64,000 bases of DNA from Siphonodentalium dalli. Lineage: Eukaryota; Mollusca; Scaphopoda; Gadilida; Siphonodentaliidae. A model generated the notes under the pieces. The model did not search any database. It worked only from the letters and a program-made list of their open reading frames with translations, and was not told the DNA's origin. Position 1 is the stretch's first letter; each line of letters opens with the position of its first letter. The DNA lies in NCBI GenBank assembly GCA_032622095.1, contig CP136068.1, positions 126,669,989 to 126,733,988 of the forward strand. Reading direction: 5' to 3'. The translations under genes and the position numbers were made by a program. Below are positions 46,535-57,929 of this stretch, one piece after another.

Positions 46535-47881
46535 TTAATAGTAATAACATGATTTTGTTGGGTGTCATTGTTTATTAACGGCCCAATGGGAATGATTAAC
46601 AACAACTCGTACCTTTAAGTTTAAGGGTCCTCAACTGGGATCCGGGCCAGCTCGTCCCAGGGCCAACTCGGTCCAAACAGTTTTTGGGGCGAGCTGGCCC
46701 AGCTTTTATGGCCGAGTTGGCCCGGGAATTAAATTTTTGTTAAGTTAATATATATTAATATATTAATTTCTTAAGTTCAGATGATGATATACTTCAGAGT
46801 TTTGTCCATCAATTTTGACATTTAGACTACTTTAGGCACATTTGTTAACAAAGATAATAGCTATTAATCACATTAGTCAGTTTGAACGAGAAAGCGGCGA
46901 ATTCATATGTAACACTATTAATGAACTGTTTTCACATTCTGAATATTAAAGTTTCTCTTATTCTCTAATAAACATATCTCTCTCTCTCTATCTCTGGGTT
47001 AAATTTGGGAAACCCTTAGAAGGCATTATGTTTCCATTCCTATCAAAACATTATAAGCAGGTTGTTTACACAGTAACCAGTTGGCTAACCACACCTCACA
47101 CTTCAGAGGGTGAGATGGCTTCAGAACATGTGATCACACCGGTCACTGATCGAGATAATCCTTTCAGGCATATCCTGTGCGATGGAGGAAGTAACAAAAT
47201 TAACATCGATAGAATGACTGCAAATCGATATCACAGAAGAACAACGAGCCACATATTATGTATAGATGGATTATCACTCGTTAATAGAAATTATCTGGCC
47301 CATTTACATGTATATCGTGATTTTTGTAATGATTTGAAATGATTATTTGGATAAATTTACAGTCTGAGGAAATAATTATATATATGACTAAATGTGGAAA
47401 TAAACATATAACCGTGGAAAGATGTACATTACTTGGGCTGTAAACAGTTCTTGTCGTGCGTTAGAATCATACAAAAACGCCAAATTGTGGGTTTAAATAA
47501 TTGTTGTCGATAATTTTATGAGTATCAACAAATCGGGGTAATTTCTTGTGAAAGTACCGGTACCTATTTTTTCGGTTGAAGTACCCACTGGTTACAGATT
47601 ACAGAAATTCGCCACTCTAAACGATATCAATAACAATAGGCCTACGTACACGATAATGTAGAGCTATGCAATTCTGGCAAAGACACCAAAGAAAAACAAC
47701 TTTAATAAGACATTGTCATTACATTATCCCTTGGGCCGAGCTGGCTCGGGACGAGCTGGCCCATGTCGACTGGCCCGTTTTAATACATAATAGGCCCTCT
47801 GGCTGTTAATCATTCCTGTTAGGCCGTTAAATTAATAAACCATAACGCACTCCCAAAATCATATTATTGGTATATTATAGT
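46535..47881. mobile_element. Inverted-repeat element, about 1.35 kb
   Basis: Left AACATGATTTTGTTGGGTGT then TTTATTAACGGCCCAATGGG and GGAATGATTAACA; the right end has their complements up to about 47881. Subterminal GGGCCAGCTCGTCCC words occur at both ends. The 104-codon frame at 47028-47342 has no recognised domain. Confidence 0.6.
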
Positions 47882-48321
47882 TGAATATAACTATAAATTA
47901 TAATAGTTAAATTCAGGATGTGCCAGACCTGTTCAATTTCATCGATTAAAAACTAAACCAACACAACACCAATTTCAAATCCGATGGACCAATCCCACCA
48001 AATAGTTACCATGGACAACAACTAATGTCATTAGTTCTCCGTCAGTCCTGTTCACCTCCATCTCATTTTGAATTTGAATAGTACAGGAAGATCGGAAACT
48101 GACAGGATACTAAAACAATAACAGGACAACAAATAATATTTAATATGTGTAATTTGGATATCACGAAAATAGGAAAGTTTTTGAAGGGAGAAATCATTTA
48201 TAAAACCGCACACTTGTATGCTATTTACTATTTCCTTTTTCGATTTTAATGGTTATCCTAAATGCTGAGAACAAAGCTTGGGTGACACTCCACAGTTTCA
48301 ACAGGTATGGGCCCAGAAATA

Positions 48322-50212
48322 TATATAATCCTTTATTTCCTCCATGTAATGGAGAGCTTAGAATAAATGTATACAAATAACGATACAAATGAACAATAAC
48401 ACAAGAAAGAATACATCATGTGAGTATGTACAGTAAGTCAATCACAGAAGGACATTCATGATAATAATATCTACGGTTTTAATTTTATCAATTATGCAAT
48501 AATATATTGTGAGAATTCAGGCACAAGTGTATAAACGATGTACCTGTTTAGCACGAGAGTATATGGGGTTTCGGAATATTGGGATAAGATGCAATAAGAT
48601 GCTATATTGACAAAACTAAATCGATGATACGCACCATAATAAATTGTAGTTGGGATACTCGGACGGGTGCATGCATTATTTGCACTACATTGCTATAATA
48701 CAATCATGGAATAATAGGTATGATATCATCAGATGCCCGGAGCAGCTCGTGATAATCGTTCCACATGCGGAGCGTACTCCTTGTTATAAATATAATAAAT
48801 TTGTTAATATCTGTTATTTTTTCCCGAACATGTGGTGGGATGCATGACAGAAGTATCATCATCTGTTCGTAGGTGGTGAGCTTGTCAATTTCTATGAAGC
48901 AAGGGATGTCAAAACGTTCAAGAAGTGTGAACCACATGTCGTTCCTTGCCGCAGATATTTCTGGACAGACAATGATGCTGTGTTCAACTTTGTTGCTGTA
49001 TTGTTTATTACAGAGCAAACACTTTCCGTTTTCGGGAATCACGGATTTTGCTAAGAGCTTCGCTATTTCAAGGAATTGAACTTTGTATTGTGGATAAGCT
49101 CTACATGTGAACCATAACGGCGAAACAGCCAGTGAGCTGTAGCTATCTGAAAAGTGTTGAAGTGAACTTTCTCTATGAAGACGCGCTTTCCATGCCGCTT
49201 CCTGGAAGTGTGATACTCCCTGGCAGACTAGCTGCTTCCATGCTTCCTTCGATGGGAAATTCTCGTTTTCAACGAAGGCAATTAAATGTGATTTGAGATT
49301 GTATTTCTCTAAGATTAAAATTATATCTGATATAAATGAATGCTCGCTTAAAGCGTCCCCTCTGATGGCGGTGTCTAAACGACACATGAAAATTTCTTTT
49401 GAAGATTTGATCAGGGATGTTCTACAAAGACTTCCGAGTAGTACGAGTTTGCGTTTGTCAATGAGGGCCGTAATGGGGAATGTGCCTATGAGGCCCAGTA
49501 CAACATCAGTTCGGGTCCTATATGGGAGCCCTTGAATTTGTTTTAGGCAAAATCGATGGGTTTTTTCCAATGAATTTTCGTTCGTTGTGGATATGCCGCA
49601 AAGAAATTCGCTCCCATATAGGCCTCTTGGTAAGACAATTGTGTTATATAACAGGTTTGAACTAAGTGGAGTTATTCCCCCAGCATACATACCCGCATTG
49701 CTCAGCATGAAATATGATGCTCTAAGTTTCTGACAAATGTGATTAGTGAGGTTGTTCATCTGATCCTTGTTATTGAGAGGAATACCAAGATGAGTAACTT
49801 GGTTCGACTCATGGATAGGTTTTCCATTTATAAGCCACGATTTTGTACTTCGAGATGTTTGAACGGATGTGCGCTCATTGAACACTATTACTTTACATTT
49901 GTCTTGGTTATATTTGAATCTCCATTTTTGGCTGAATGTACTACATATGTTACACAATAGTTGTAGACCCGGAGCGGTTAAAGTCAGTAGAGTCATGTCA
50001 TCTGCTTGGGTTGGTGAGGTACAAGATGAGGGGCCAAAGCGCAAGCCATGTTTGCTCTGTTCAAGAGTGTGTAAAAGGTCGTCTATGAATATCATATAGA
50101 ACAGAGGGGACAATATACTACCCTTTCTGGTTCCCTGTTGTATGTCGAAAAGGCGAGAAACACAGCCATTGAACCGGACAGAGCACTTTAATCCACATAA
50201 GAGGGAGTTGAT
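48322..50212 (-). mobile_element. 5'-truncated non-LTR retrotransposon (LINE)
   Basis: A 1.9-kb insertion in element E copy A; copies B and D show the uninterrupted site AGAAATAGGGGGCCC. The 3' end on the minus strand finishes in a short TATATAT tract rather than poly(A). No clear target duplication was seen. The reverse transcriptase fingers, endonuclease and ORF1 are missing, as is usual for truncated insertions. Confidence 0.85.
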
Positions 50213-50230
50213 GGGGGCCCATAGATTCAT
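48704..50230 (-). CDS. LINE reverse transcriptase C-terminal part, 508-codon open frame
   Basis: The frame carries the late reverse transcriptase motifs: GTRKGSILSPLFYMIFIDDLL (about residues 33-53) and the catalytic loop as QADDMTLL (75-82), where most LINEs have F/Y-ADD. Then follow thumb and connector regions and a C-terminal zinc knuckle CX2CX9HX4C (residues 404-422, CLLC...H...C). The annotated Met and next five residues come from the flanking element E, so the start is fortuitous and no native start exists. The frame has no internal stop, which suggests a young insertion. A complete LINE ORF2 would be roughly twice as long. It is a truncated copy, not expected to be autonomous. Confidence 0.85.
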   Translation of the reverse strand: MNLWAPINSLLCGLKCSVRFNGCVSRLFDIQQGTRKGSILSPLFYMIFIDDLLHTLEQSKHGLRFGPSSCTSPTQADDMTLLTLTAPGLQLLCNICSTFSQKWRFKYNQDKCKVIVFNERTSVQTSRSTKSWLINGKPIHESNQVTHLGIPLNNKDQMNNLTNHICQKLRASYFMLSNAGMYAGGITPLSSNLLYNTIVLPRGLYGSEFLCGISTTNENSLEKTHRFCLKQIQGLPYRTRTDVVLGLIGTFPITALIDKRKLVLLGSLCRTSLIKSSKEIFMCRLDTAIRGDALSEHSFISDIILILEKYNLKSHLIAFVENENFPSKEAWKQLVCQGVSHFQEAAWKARLHRESSLQHFSDSYSSLAVSPLWFTCRAYPQYKVQFLEIAKLLAKSVIPENGKCLLCNKQYSNKVEHSIIVCPEISAARNDMWFTLLERFDIPCFIEIDKLTTYEQMMILLSCIPPHVREKITDINKFIIFITRSTLRMWNDYHELLRASDDIIPIIP

Positions 50231-51657
50231 TGAAATTTATCTGGATTATGATCCCAAACCATATAGACAATATATATATGCCTGAAATTAGTACAGAATA
50301 GGCATTCAGAATTTGATACATAATTTTCATAATATATGGGCTATCAAGAGTTATGGCCCTTGATATTTTGATCGAATATGTGATTTTTATTCAAAAAATG
50401 ACAAAAATATTGCATTTTCATACCCAAGAGGCACGAATACCAGATTTTTTCAAGCATGGTCACCTTTGTTGGTTTAAAGGCCTCTGGCTTCCAACATCAA
50501 TGTGAAAAAATTTCAAACTTTCGCCGTTGAATTTTCCAGAAAATCAATTTTTAATGCAGATGACAAATTTTGAGTGCTAAAAAATTGACCCAGTATCTAG
50601 AGCCACTGTTTCGCAGAAAACGCTACAACTGTCTATGGGTGGGGTCAAGGTCACTTGCACTTAATTTTTTCATTAGTCTAGAACACCTTCTAAAATTACA
50701 CAAATTCATATCCCACCTTGTCTCAATATACATACCACATGAATGGTGCCAGAAACCACTAGCACTTTATATCTATAAATTCACCCCTACTGATCATTCG
50801 AAACTGTGGAGTGTCACCTTAAGGGGAATGCAATTTCACTAATCTTTAATATGGACCACACCTCCATATTCTCTGCATTATACCGCTTAAAATGATATAT
50901 TACACCCCATGCGTTATTGCAATCACAGGCAGCAAGATGGGGTGGGGATTTACATGCACCCCCATGATTTCACCTCTTTTGGGTCTTTCAGAACCCAATG
51001 ACGTTATGCTTGACGTAGTGACAACATGTATATATTCAACCATCATTTATAGCTTGAAAAAGGTCTGAAATGCTAAAATGTTGTATAAAATATATTATGA
51101 GATGCATATCTTCCTCAGATATCAAAATAAAACATAATATTTCATGCAACTACTATCTTTAATACTCTCCCAAAACCATGGGTTAAACAATTCCAAGTCT
51201 TATTTAGCATTAAGGGAAAGCTATACAAGGTTATGACATCACATGAACAATATGTTGTCAAGTGAAATATGTCCAGGGAAACCTGAATTATTATATTTCA
51301 CACTTGTGAATAAGAAATACTGAATATCTAATCTTTTAGTATACTGTGTAATGTCAATGTCAGCCTTTTCAGCTGAGATTCAAGGAGCATGATGTCATGA
51401 AGAAGTACCCATCATCTAAAAAATCATCAATAACAATACACATGAACCACCACCCCCCCCCCCCCCCCACTGCTCCAAGACTCCATATCCCCACCAATTT
51501 ATATGTCTAAAGGCCACCTGTATTGGAATATCCATAGAAGAATGGTGTATTTAACATAAAATGTTCCTTCTAACTAAGCAGATTTGCTAAAAATGATTTT
51601 CAATGTAAATATTTGTCAAGTTGACAGATGATAATGGTGCTATTTGCTGGTCTTTAA

Positions 51658-52304
51658 GGTGACACTCCACAGTTTCAACAGGTATGGGCCCAGAAATAGG
51701 GGGCCCATAGATTCATTGAAATTTATCTGGATTATGATCCCAAACCATATAGACAATATATATATGCCTGAAATTAGTACAGAATAGGCATTCAGAATTT
51801 GATACATAATTTCCATAATATATGGGCTATCAAGAGTTATGGCCCTTGATATTTTGATCGAATATGTGATTTTTATTCAAAAAATGACAAAAATATTGCA
51901 TTTTCATACCCAAGAGGCACGAATACCAGATTTTTTCAAGCATGGTCACCTTTGTTGGTTTAAAGGCCTCTGGCTTCCAACATCAATGTGAAAAAATTTC
52001 AAACTTTCGCCGTTGAATTTTCCAGAAAATCAATTTTTAATGCAGATGACAAATTTTGAGTGCTAAAAAATTGACCCAGTATCTAGAGCCACTGTTTCGC
52101 AGAAAACGCTACTGCTGTCTATGGGTGGGGTCAAGGTCACTTGCACTTAATTTTTTCATCAGTCTAGAACACCTTCTAAAATTACACAAATTCATATCCC
52201 ACCTTGTCTCAATATACATACCACACGAATGGTGCCAGAAACCACTAGCACTTTATATCTATAAATTCACCCCTACTGATCATTCGAAACTGTGGAGTGT
52301 CACC
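51658..52304. mobile_element. Inverted-repeat element E, copy B (647 bp, intact)
   Basis: GGTGACACTCCACAGTTTC to GAAACTGTGGAGTGTCACC; TTAA precedes and TTGA follows. The 101-codon frame in it is not a recognised protein. Confidence 0.85.
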
Positions 52305-52548
52305 TTGATTGTAATTGAATCATTGAAACAACCAATGCAACGCGTGTTGATATACACGTAAGCGTCTTACTCCAATATTTTCTGGATAAATAGTGTGTCA
52401 TTTTATCAATAGACCTTGGACTGGGTGAAGGAGAAGATCACTCGATCCTTCGACCATACCGGGCGTTTCGCGCACAACAAAGCTTGATTGTAATGGAATC
52501 ATTGAAACATTCAATGCAACGCATGTTGATATTATGGAATCCTATTAG

Positions 52549-52815
52549 GGCCACTTGCTAATGGCGCTTTCGGCGCGATGCGCCGAAAGCGCCGAAAGCG
52601 ACAAAAAGTACGCCATTAGTAACACGCCGAAAGCGACAAAATATGCGCCGTTACGGCGCACTATTTGTCGCTTTCGGCGCGCACGCCGAAAGCGACAAAA
52701 TGTGCGATATTAGCGCATGTTTCGGTGCGCCGAAAGCGACAAAATGTGCGCCGTAACGGCGCACATTTTGTCGCTTTCGGCGCGTTACTAATGGCGCACT
52801 TTTTGTCGCTTTCGG
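52549..52815. mobile_element. GC-rich foldback, copy 1
   Basis: About seven alternating copies of GCCGAAAGCGACAAAA and its complement TTTTGTCGCTTTCGGC. They are joined by GCGCCGTTACGGCGC-type palindromes and by CGCCATTAGTAAC/GTTACTAATGGCG arms. Markedly GC-rich against AT-rich surroundings. Confidence 0.85.
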
Positions 52816-52851
52816 TAAATTACGACACCGATGTAATTATGCGGCAGCGTT

Positions 52852-53038
52852 TCTATGGGTGGGGTCAAGGTCACTTGCACTTAATTTTTTCATTAGTCTA
52901 GAACACCTTCTAAAATTACACAAATTCATATCCCACCTTGTCTCAATATACATACCACACGAATGGTGCCAGAAACCACTAGCACTTTATATCTATAAAT
53001 TCACCCCTACTGATCATTCGAAACTGTGGAGTGTCACC
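52852..53038. mobile_element. Element E, right-end fragment (copy C)
   Basis: Only the last 187 bp of E, created by the tandem-duplication breakpoint. Confidence 0.85.
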
Positions 53039-53872
53039 TTAAGGGGAATGCAATTTCACTAATCTTTAATATGGACCACACCTCCATATTCTCTGCATTA
53101 TACCGCTTAAAATGATATATTACACCCCATGCGTTATTGCAATCACAGGCAGCAAGATGGGGTGGGGATTTACATGCACCCCCATGATTTCACCTCTTTT
53201 GGGTCTTTCAGAACCCAATGACGTTATGCTTGACGTAGTGACAACATGTATATATTCAACCATCATTTATAGCTTGAAAAAGGTCTGAAATGCTAAAATG
53301 TTGTATAAAATATATTATGAGATGCATATCTTCCTCAGATATCAAAATAAAACATAATATTTCATGCAACTACTATCTTTAATACTCTCCCAAAACCATG
53401 GGTTAAACAATTCCAAGTCTTATTTAGCATTAAGGGAAAGCTATACAAGGTTATGACATCACATGAACAATATGTTGTCAAGTGAAATATGTCCAGGGAA
53501 ACCTGAATTATTATATTTCACACTTGTGAATAAGAAATACTGAATATCTAATCTTTTAGTATACTGTGTAATGTCAATGTCAGCCTTTTCAGCTGAGATT
53601 CAAGGAGCATGATGTCATGAAGAAGTACCCATCATCTAAAAAATCATCAATAACAATACACATGAACCACCACCCCCCCCCCCACTGCTCCAAGACTCCA
53701 TATCCCCACCAATTTATATGTCTAAAGGCCACCTGTATTGGAATATCCATAGAAGAATGGTGTATTTAACATAAAATGTTCCTTCTAACTAAGCAGATTT
53801 GCTAAAAATGATTTTCAATGTAAATATTTGTCAAGTTGACAGATGATAATGGTGCTATTTGCTGGTCTTTAA

Positions 53873-54519
53873 GGTGACACTCCACAGTTTCAACAGGTAT
53901 GGGCCCAGAAATAGGGGGCCCATAGATTCATTGAAATTTATCTGGATTATGATCCCAAACCATATAGACAATATATATATGCCTGAAATTAGTACAGAAT
54001 AGGCATTCAGAATTTGATACATAATTTCCATAATATATGGGCTATCAAGAGTTATGGCCCTTGATATTTTGATCGAATATGTGATTTTTATTCAAAAAAT
54101 GACAAAAATATTGCATTTTCATACCCAAGAGGCACGAATACCAGATTTTTTCAAGCATGGTCACCTTTGTTGGTTTAAAGGCCTCTGGCTTCCAACATCA
54201 ATGTGAAAAAATTTCAAACTTTCGCCGTTGAATTTTCCAGAAAATCAATTTTTAATGCAGATGACAAATTTTGAGTGCTAAAAAATTGACCCAGTATCTA
54301 GAGCCACTGTTTCGCAGAAAACGCTACTGCTGTCTATGGGTGGGGTCAAGGTCACTTGCACTTAATTTTTTCATCAGTCTAGAACACCTTCTAAAATTAC
54401 ACAAATTCATATCCCACCTTGTCTCAATATACATACCACACGAATGGTGCCAGAAACCACTAGCACTTTATATCTATAAATTCACCCCTACTGATCATTC
54501 GAAACTGTGGAGTGTCACC
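53873..54519. mobile_element. Inverted-repeat element E, copy D (647 bp)
   Basis: The duplicate of copy B in the second tandem unit, with the same ends and flanks. Confidence 0.85.
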
Positions 54520-54763
54520 TTGATTGTAATTGAATCATTGAAACAACCAATGCAACGCGTGTTGATATACACGTAAGCGTCTTACTCCAATATTTTCTGG
54601 ATAAATAGTGTGTCATTTTATCAATAGACCTTGGACTGGGTGAAGGAGAAGATCACTCGATCCTTCGACCATACCGGGCGTTTCGCGCACAACAAAGCTT
54701 GATTGTAATGGAATCATTGAAACATTCAATGCAACGCATGTTGATATTATGGAATCCTATTAG

Positions 54764-55030
54764 GGCCACTTGCTAATGGCGCTTTCGGCGCGATGCGCCG
54801 AAAGCGCCGAAAGCGACAAAAAGTACGCCATTAGTAACACGCCGAAAGCGACAAAATATGCGCCGTTACGGCGCACTATTTGTCGCTTTCGGCGCGCACG
54901 CCGAAAGCGACAAAATGTGCGATATTAGCGCATGTTTCGGTGCGCCGAAAGCGACAAAATGTGCGCCGTAACGGCGCACATTTTGTCGCTTTCGGCGCGT
55001 TACTAATGGCGCACTTTTTGTCGCTTTCGG
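54764..55030. mobile_element. GC-rich foldback, copy 2
   Basis: Same as 52549-52815, offset by 2215 bp. Confidence 0.85.
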
Positions 55031-55162
55031 TAAATTACGACACCGATGTAATTATGCGGCAGCGTTTCCTGCATTTCCAAACACCCATTGCATACCGTGT
55101 GTTCTAAGTCGGCGTATCGCGCGATACCCGTGGCACACCGCGCCACAAACGCCGTGTGCCAG

Positions 55163-55345
55163 GGCATTTAAAGGTACTCAATCCGATCCCCATATATATA
55201 TCATCAAGTTACAACAACAACATTTCTTCAAAATTCGCTTTAGTTATCAGAATCGACTAACTTCAACAAAATAATGATAAGCATGCACTGTCAACTACAT
55301 GTATGGTATTTCACAGAGCGTGTTATTTGTGCAAAGAAATATTGC
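55163..55345. mobile_element. Left part of an AGGTACTCAATCCGA family element
   Basis: TTTAAAGGTACTCAATCCGA followed by CAACAACAACATTTCTTCA. It contains a TACATGTA expansion at 55296-55303 and is cut off before its right end. Confidence 0.6.
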
Positions 55346-55364
55346 CGTACATATATTATCACTC

Positions 55365-55587
55365 AATTACTATGCCCTTCACTATTAATTAGAACCACTC
55401 CATTTGGAAATTATGACTAAGACGGAATGGCCATAATATTATTTATTGAGATCTGATCTCCCAACAAACATACATTAAACATGTGAACAATAATGAAACC
55501 TTACTCTCACTTTTCTCTCCTCCTCATGCTTGCACTCTACCTTTTACACATGAAATGATTATGAATTCTCCAACTTCTGCCCACATA
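55365..55587. repeat. Repeat R1, first copy
   Basis: CAATTACTATGCCCTTCACT to CTCCAACTTCTGCC; repeated almost exactly at 55966-56184. Confidence 0.85.
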
Positions 55588-55737
55588 AATATATAACACA
55601 TATTATTAATATTATGTAATCAGAACAAGACAAAATCTCAAGAAATAAACATTATTCTAGCGGTAAGCGAATTACCGTGAACAATCATCTAAAACTTATC
55701 TAAATTATAAAAAAGGGGAATAGGGTGGGTGGGAAAA

Positions 55738-55967
55738 CTTAATCGAAGTGCCATGTCGAAAAATTCGAAATCGAGTGAATATTTTCGGCGCGAAAAGTGT
55801 TTTATACCCGATATTAGAATTATGGGAAATCCAAGAGAATCATGGGAAGTTCAAAGGTCACTATAGTTCGTGTAACATAAGTGTACCGGTATCGTCGGAG
55901 TAATATATAGTCTATAGAGTAAATATTTCCGGTTTAGAAATTACACATTTTGATAACAAAATTGACC
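55738..55967. repeat. Repeat R2, first copy
   Basis: CTTAATCGAAGTGCCATGTC to GATAACAAAATTGACC; repeated at 60186-60416. Its end runs directly into the second R1 copy. Confidence 0.85.
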
Positions 55968-56184
55968 AATTACTATGCCCTTCACTATTAATTAGAACCA
56001 CTCCATTTGGAAATTATGACTAAGACGGAATGGCCATAATATTATTTATTGAGATCTGATCTCCCAACAAACATACATTAAACATGTGAACAATAATGAA
56101 ACCTTACTCTCACTTTTCTCTCCTCCTCATGCTTGGACTCTACCTTTTACACATGAAATGATTATGAATTCTCCAACTTCTGCC
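55966..56184. repeat. Repeat R1, second copy
   Basis: Nearly identical to 55365-55587 (one C/G difference in GCTTGCACTC/GCTTGGACTC). Confidence 0.85.
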
Positions 56185-56189
56185 AAGCC

Positions 56190-57900
56190 AACGGCCACCA
56201 GAAATTCATAATGATGCATTCTTGGAGAGGGGCCCAAAGGTCAGAGGAGTCATCTGGGCCTCTGATCACTCTGGGAGGAGATGCGGTTCACACTATCTCC
56301 TAAAAGGGACAATTCGAGGAGACATCAGTATTAAATTATATGATAATTCAACAGTCATACATGATTCAATATATATCAGTATAAATATGTACTTCCACAA
56401 CAGCAAATATATTTCAATCCTTTACCAGAAAGTACTCTACGTAATTTGATGCACAATGAATGATCCAATCTAATTGACAAGAGTCATCATAATACCAATT
56501 GGGAAGGGTACACTATAAATAGAGACTTATACTGTAAGCGTTACACACACAGACTGATTGTCAATATATTCCATAAAAAAATTAAATATTCAATGCGATG
56601 TTTCACACATTAAAAGGATGATTTTAAAACCCTGGTATCTTTGTTTTGTGTGGTAGAATTCAACAGGTGTATGTAAGAATGTAGAGATAATCGAGTTACA
56701 ATTTGTAAAAGTCAGAACTTAATATCAGTAAACTGAGAGAACAAATTCTCATCTACTCCTATAATTTGGCATTATAGACTTCGAACGAAACAAAATATGA
56801 TACAACGGCGGAGCATACTATTTATTAAAGCAATGTTGTTTATCAACGTCATACTTATGTGATAGGATATATATGTGTACGTTGAATATATTACCAAGAA
56901 CTGATCTACATCAATGTAAATGCATGTCTTGGGAATACACCATCACTAAACCTGAATTCATGTTCCAATTGGTCAAGTGATTCTATTTGATTGAATAGTT
57001 AATACAGATTCAGCTGTAAGCTGATAAAGAAAAACTGTTTATGTTATACAGGATAAAGTCCATATTTATGCTAAAAATGCACTGGAAGGGGACGATTCGA
57101 TTCGGTGGTCGCGTATCATCAGATTCTAACAATATTTCTACAAAAGATGGTTTGGTTGTCAATTTTGTCAGGTATGATTTAATGCCAACACAAACGGTTA
57201 ACCACTGTGAACGATATTATATAAATTTAGGAGCGTTACAAAATAATTTAGAGTATGTATCTTTAATTGCGGTCAGTAACGTGATCCAGTTGAGAGCAAT
57301 GTGAGGCATTCACTTCTTTGCAATTGTATATATATCTATATATATACATGTATATTGATATATATATTGATGCTCCGAATTACATAACAAGGTAGTAGTG
57401 TTTCTGTTATAGAAGTACGAGTGTTACAAGGGTAACAGTTTGCTATTATAGAACTACGAATGTTACAATGTATATGTACCTCAAGATTCAAAGTTAATTT
57501 TCCAATTACAAAGTTTCCATATAAAACTTTCGAGTTGTTGAAGTAATGTTGTACATGTAGGTTGGCTACAAGTTGTTTCGGAACTGGAATTTCGAGTCGG
57601 ATAGTAGTATTAAACAAGCATAAATGTCCAATAATTACAGTTTGAATTGCTATACGTGACATTTAATTGTCGGTATAATTGTGTACACTGATAGTATTGC
57701 TGAATATTTTGCCTTGTTAAGTCTAACTTAAGAACTGTACATTACCAAAATTTATGCTTTACGGTTTTAAAAATACCGTGGATATCGTCGCATATCAAAA
57801 TATATAAATTATGATATGTCATCTAATCGCAAAATACGGGTAATGTCATTGTTTCTGGGACGAAATTGTCTTCGCATGAAAATTGCTCGGCGGGTGTCAA
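56190..57900. other. Mostly unrecognised
   Basis: 57060-57275 resembles a degraded AGGTACTCAATCCG element (GACGATTCGATTCGG, GTATGTATCTTTAA). (AT)n is present near 57325-57370. No gene was seen. Confidence 0.4.
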
Positions 57901-57929
57901 ACTGTCTGTGAGACGTCAATAGTACCTGT

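Larger units (their letters stand above)
48281..50818. mobile_element. Inverted-repeat element E, copy A, split by a LINE
   Basis: Terminal repeats GGTGACACTCCACAGTTTC and GAAACTGTGGAGTGTCACC. About 40 bp of its left end (48281-48321) and 606 bp of its right part (50213-50818) flank a LINE insertion. Flanks are CTTG at left and TTAA at right. Confidence 0.85.
50632..52851. repeat. 2.2-kb tandem duplication, copy 1
   Basis: It begins TCTATGGGTGGGGTCAAGG inside element E copy A and ends in GCGGCAGCGTT. It contains the right end of E copy A, an 840-bp spacer with a poly-C run (about 51452), E copy B and a GC-rich foldback. Confidence 0.9.
52852..55066. repeat. 2.2-kb tandem duplication, copy 2
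   Basis: A near-identical repeat of 50632-52851, offset 2220 bp before and 2215 bp after the poly-C run, which is 5 bases shorter here. It ends GCGGCAGCGTTTCCTGC, where copy 1 continues into TCTATGGG. Confidence 0.9.

Noticed and set aside
48020-48070. Another candidate BAG1 first exon (minus-strand ATGAGATGGAG before GTGAAC)
   Set aside because: It ends with two bases of a codon, whereas the next exon needs one; it also lacks the expected first beta strand of the ubiquitin-like domain.
50570-55107. Repeated 75-101 codon frames beginning MSAKKLTQYLEPLFRRKRY or MSLSARTPKATK
   Set aside because: They lie in element E and the GC-rich foldback and recur only because the DNA is duplicated. No domain was recognised.
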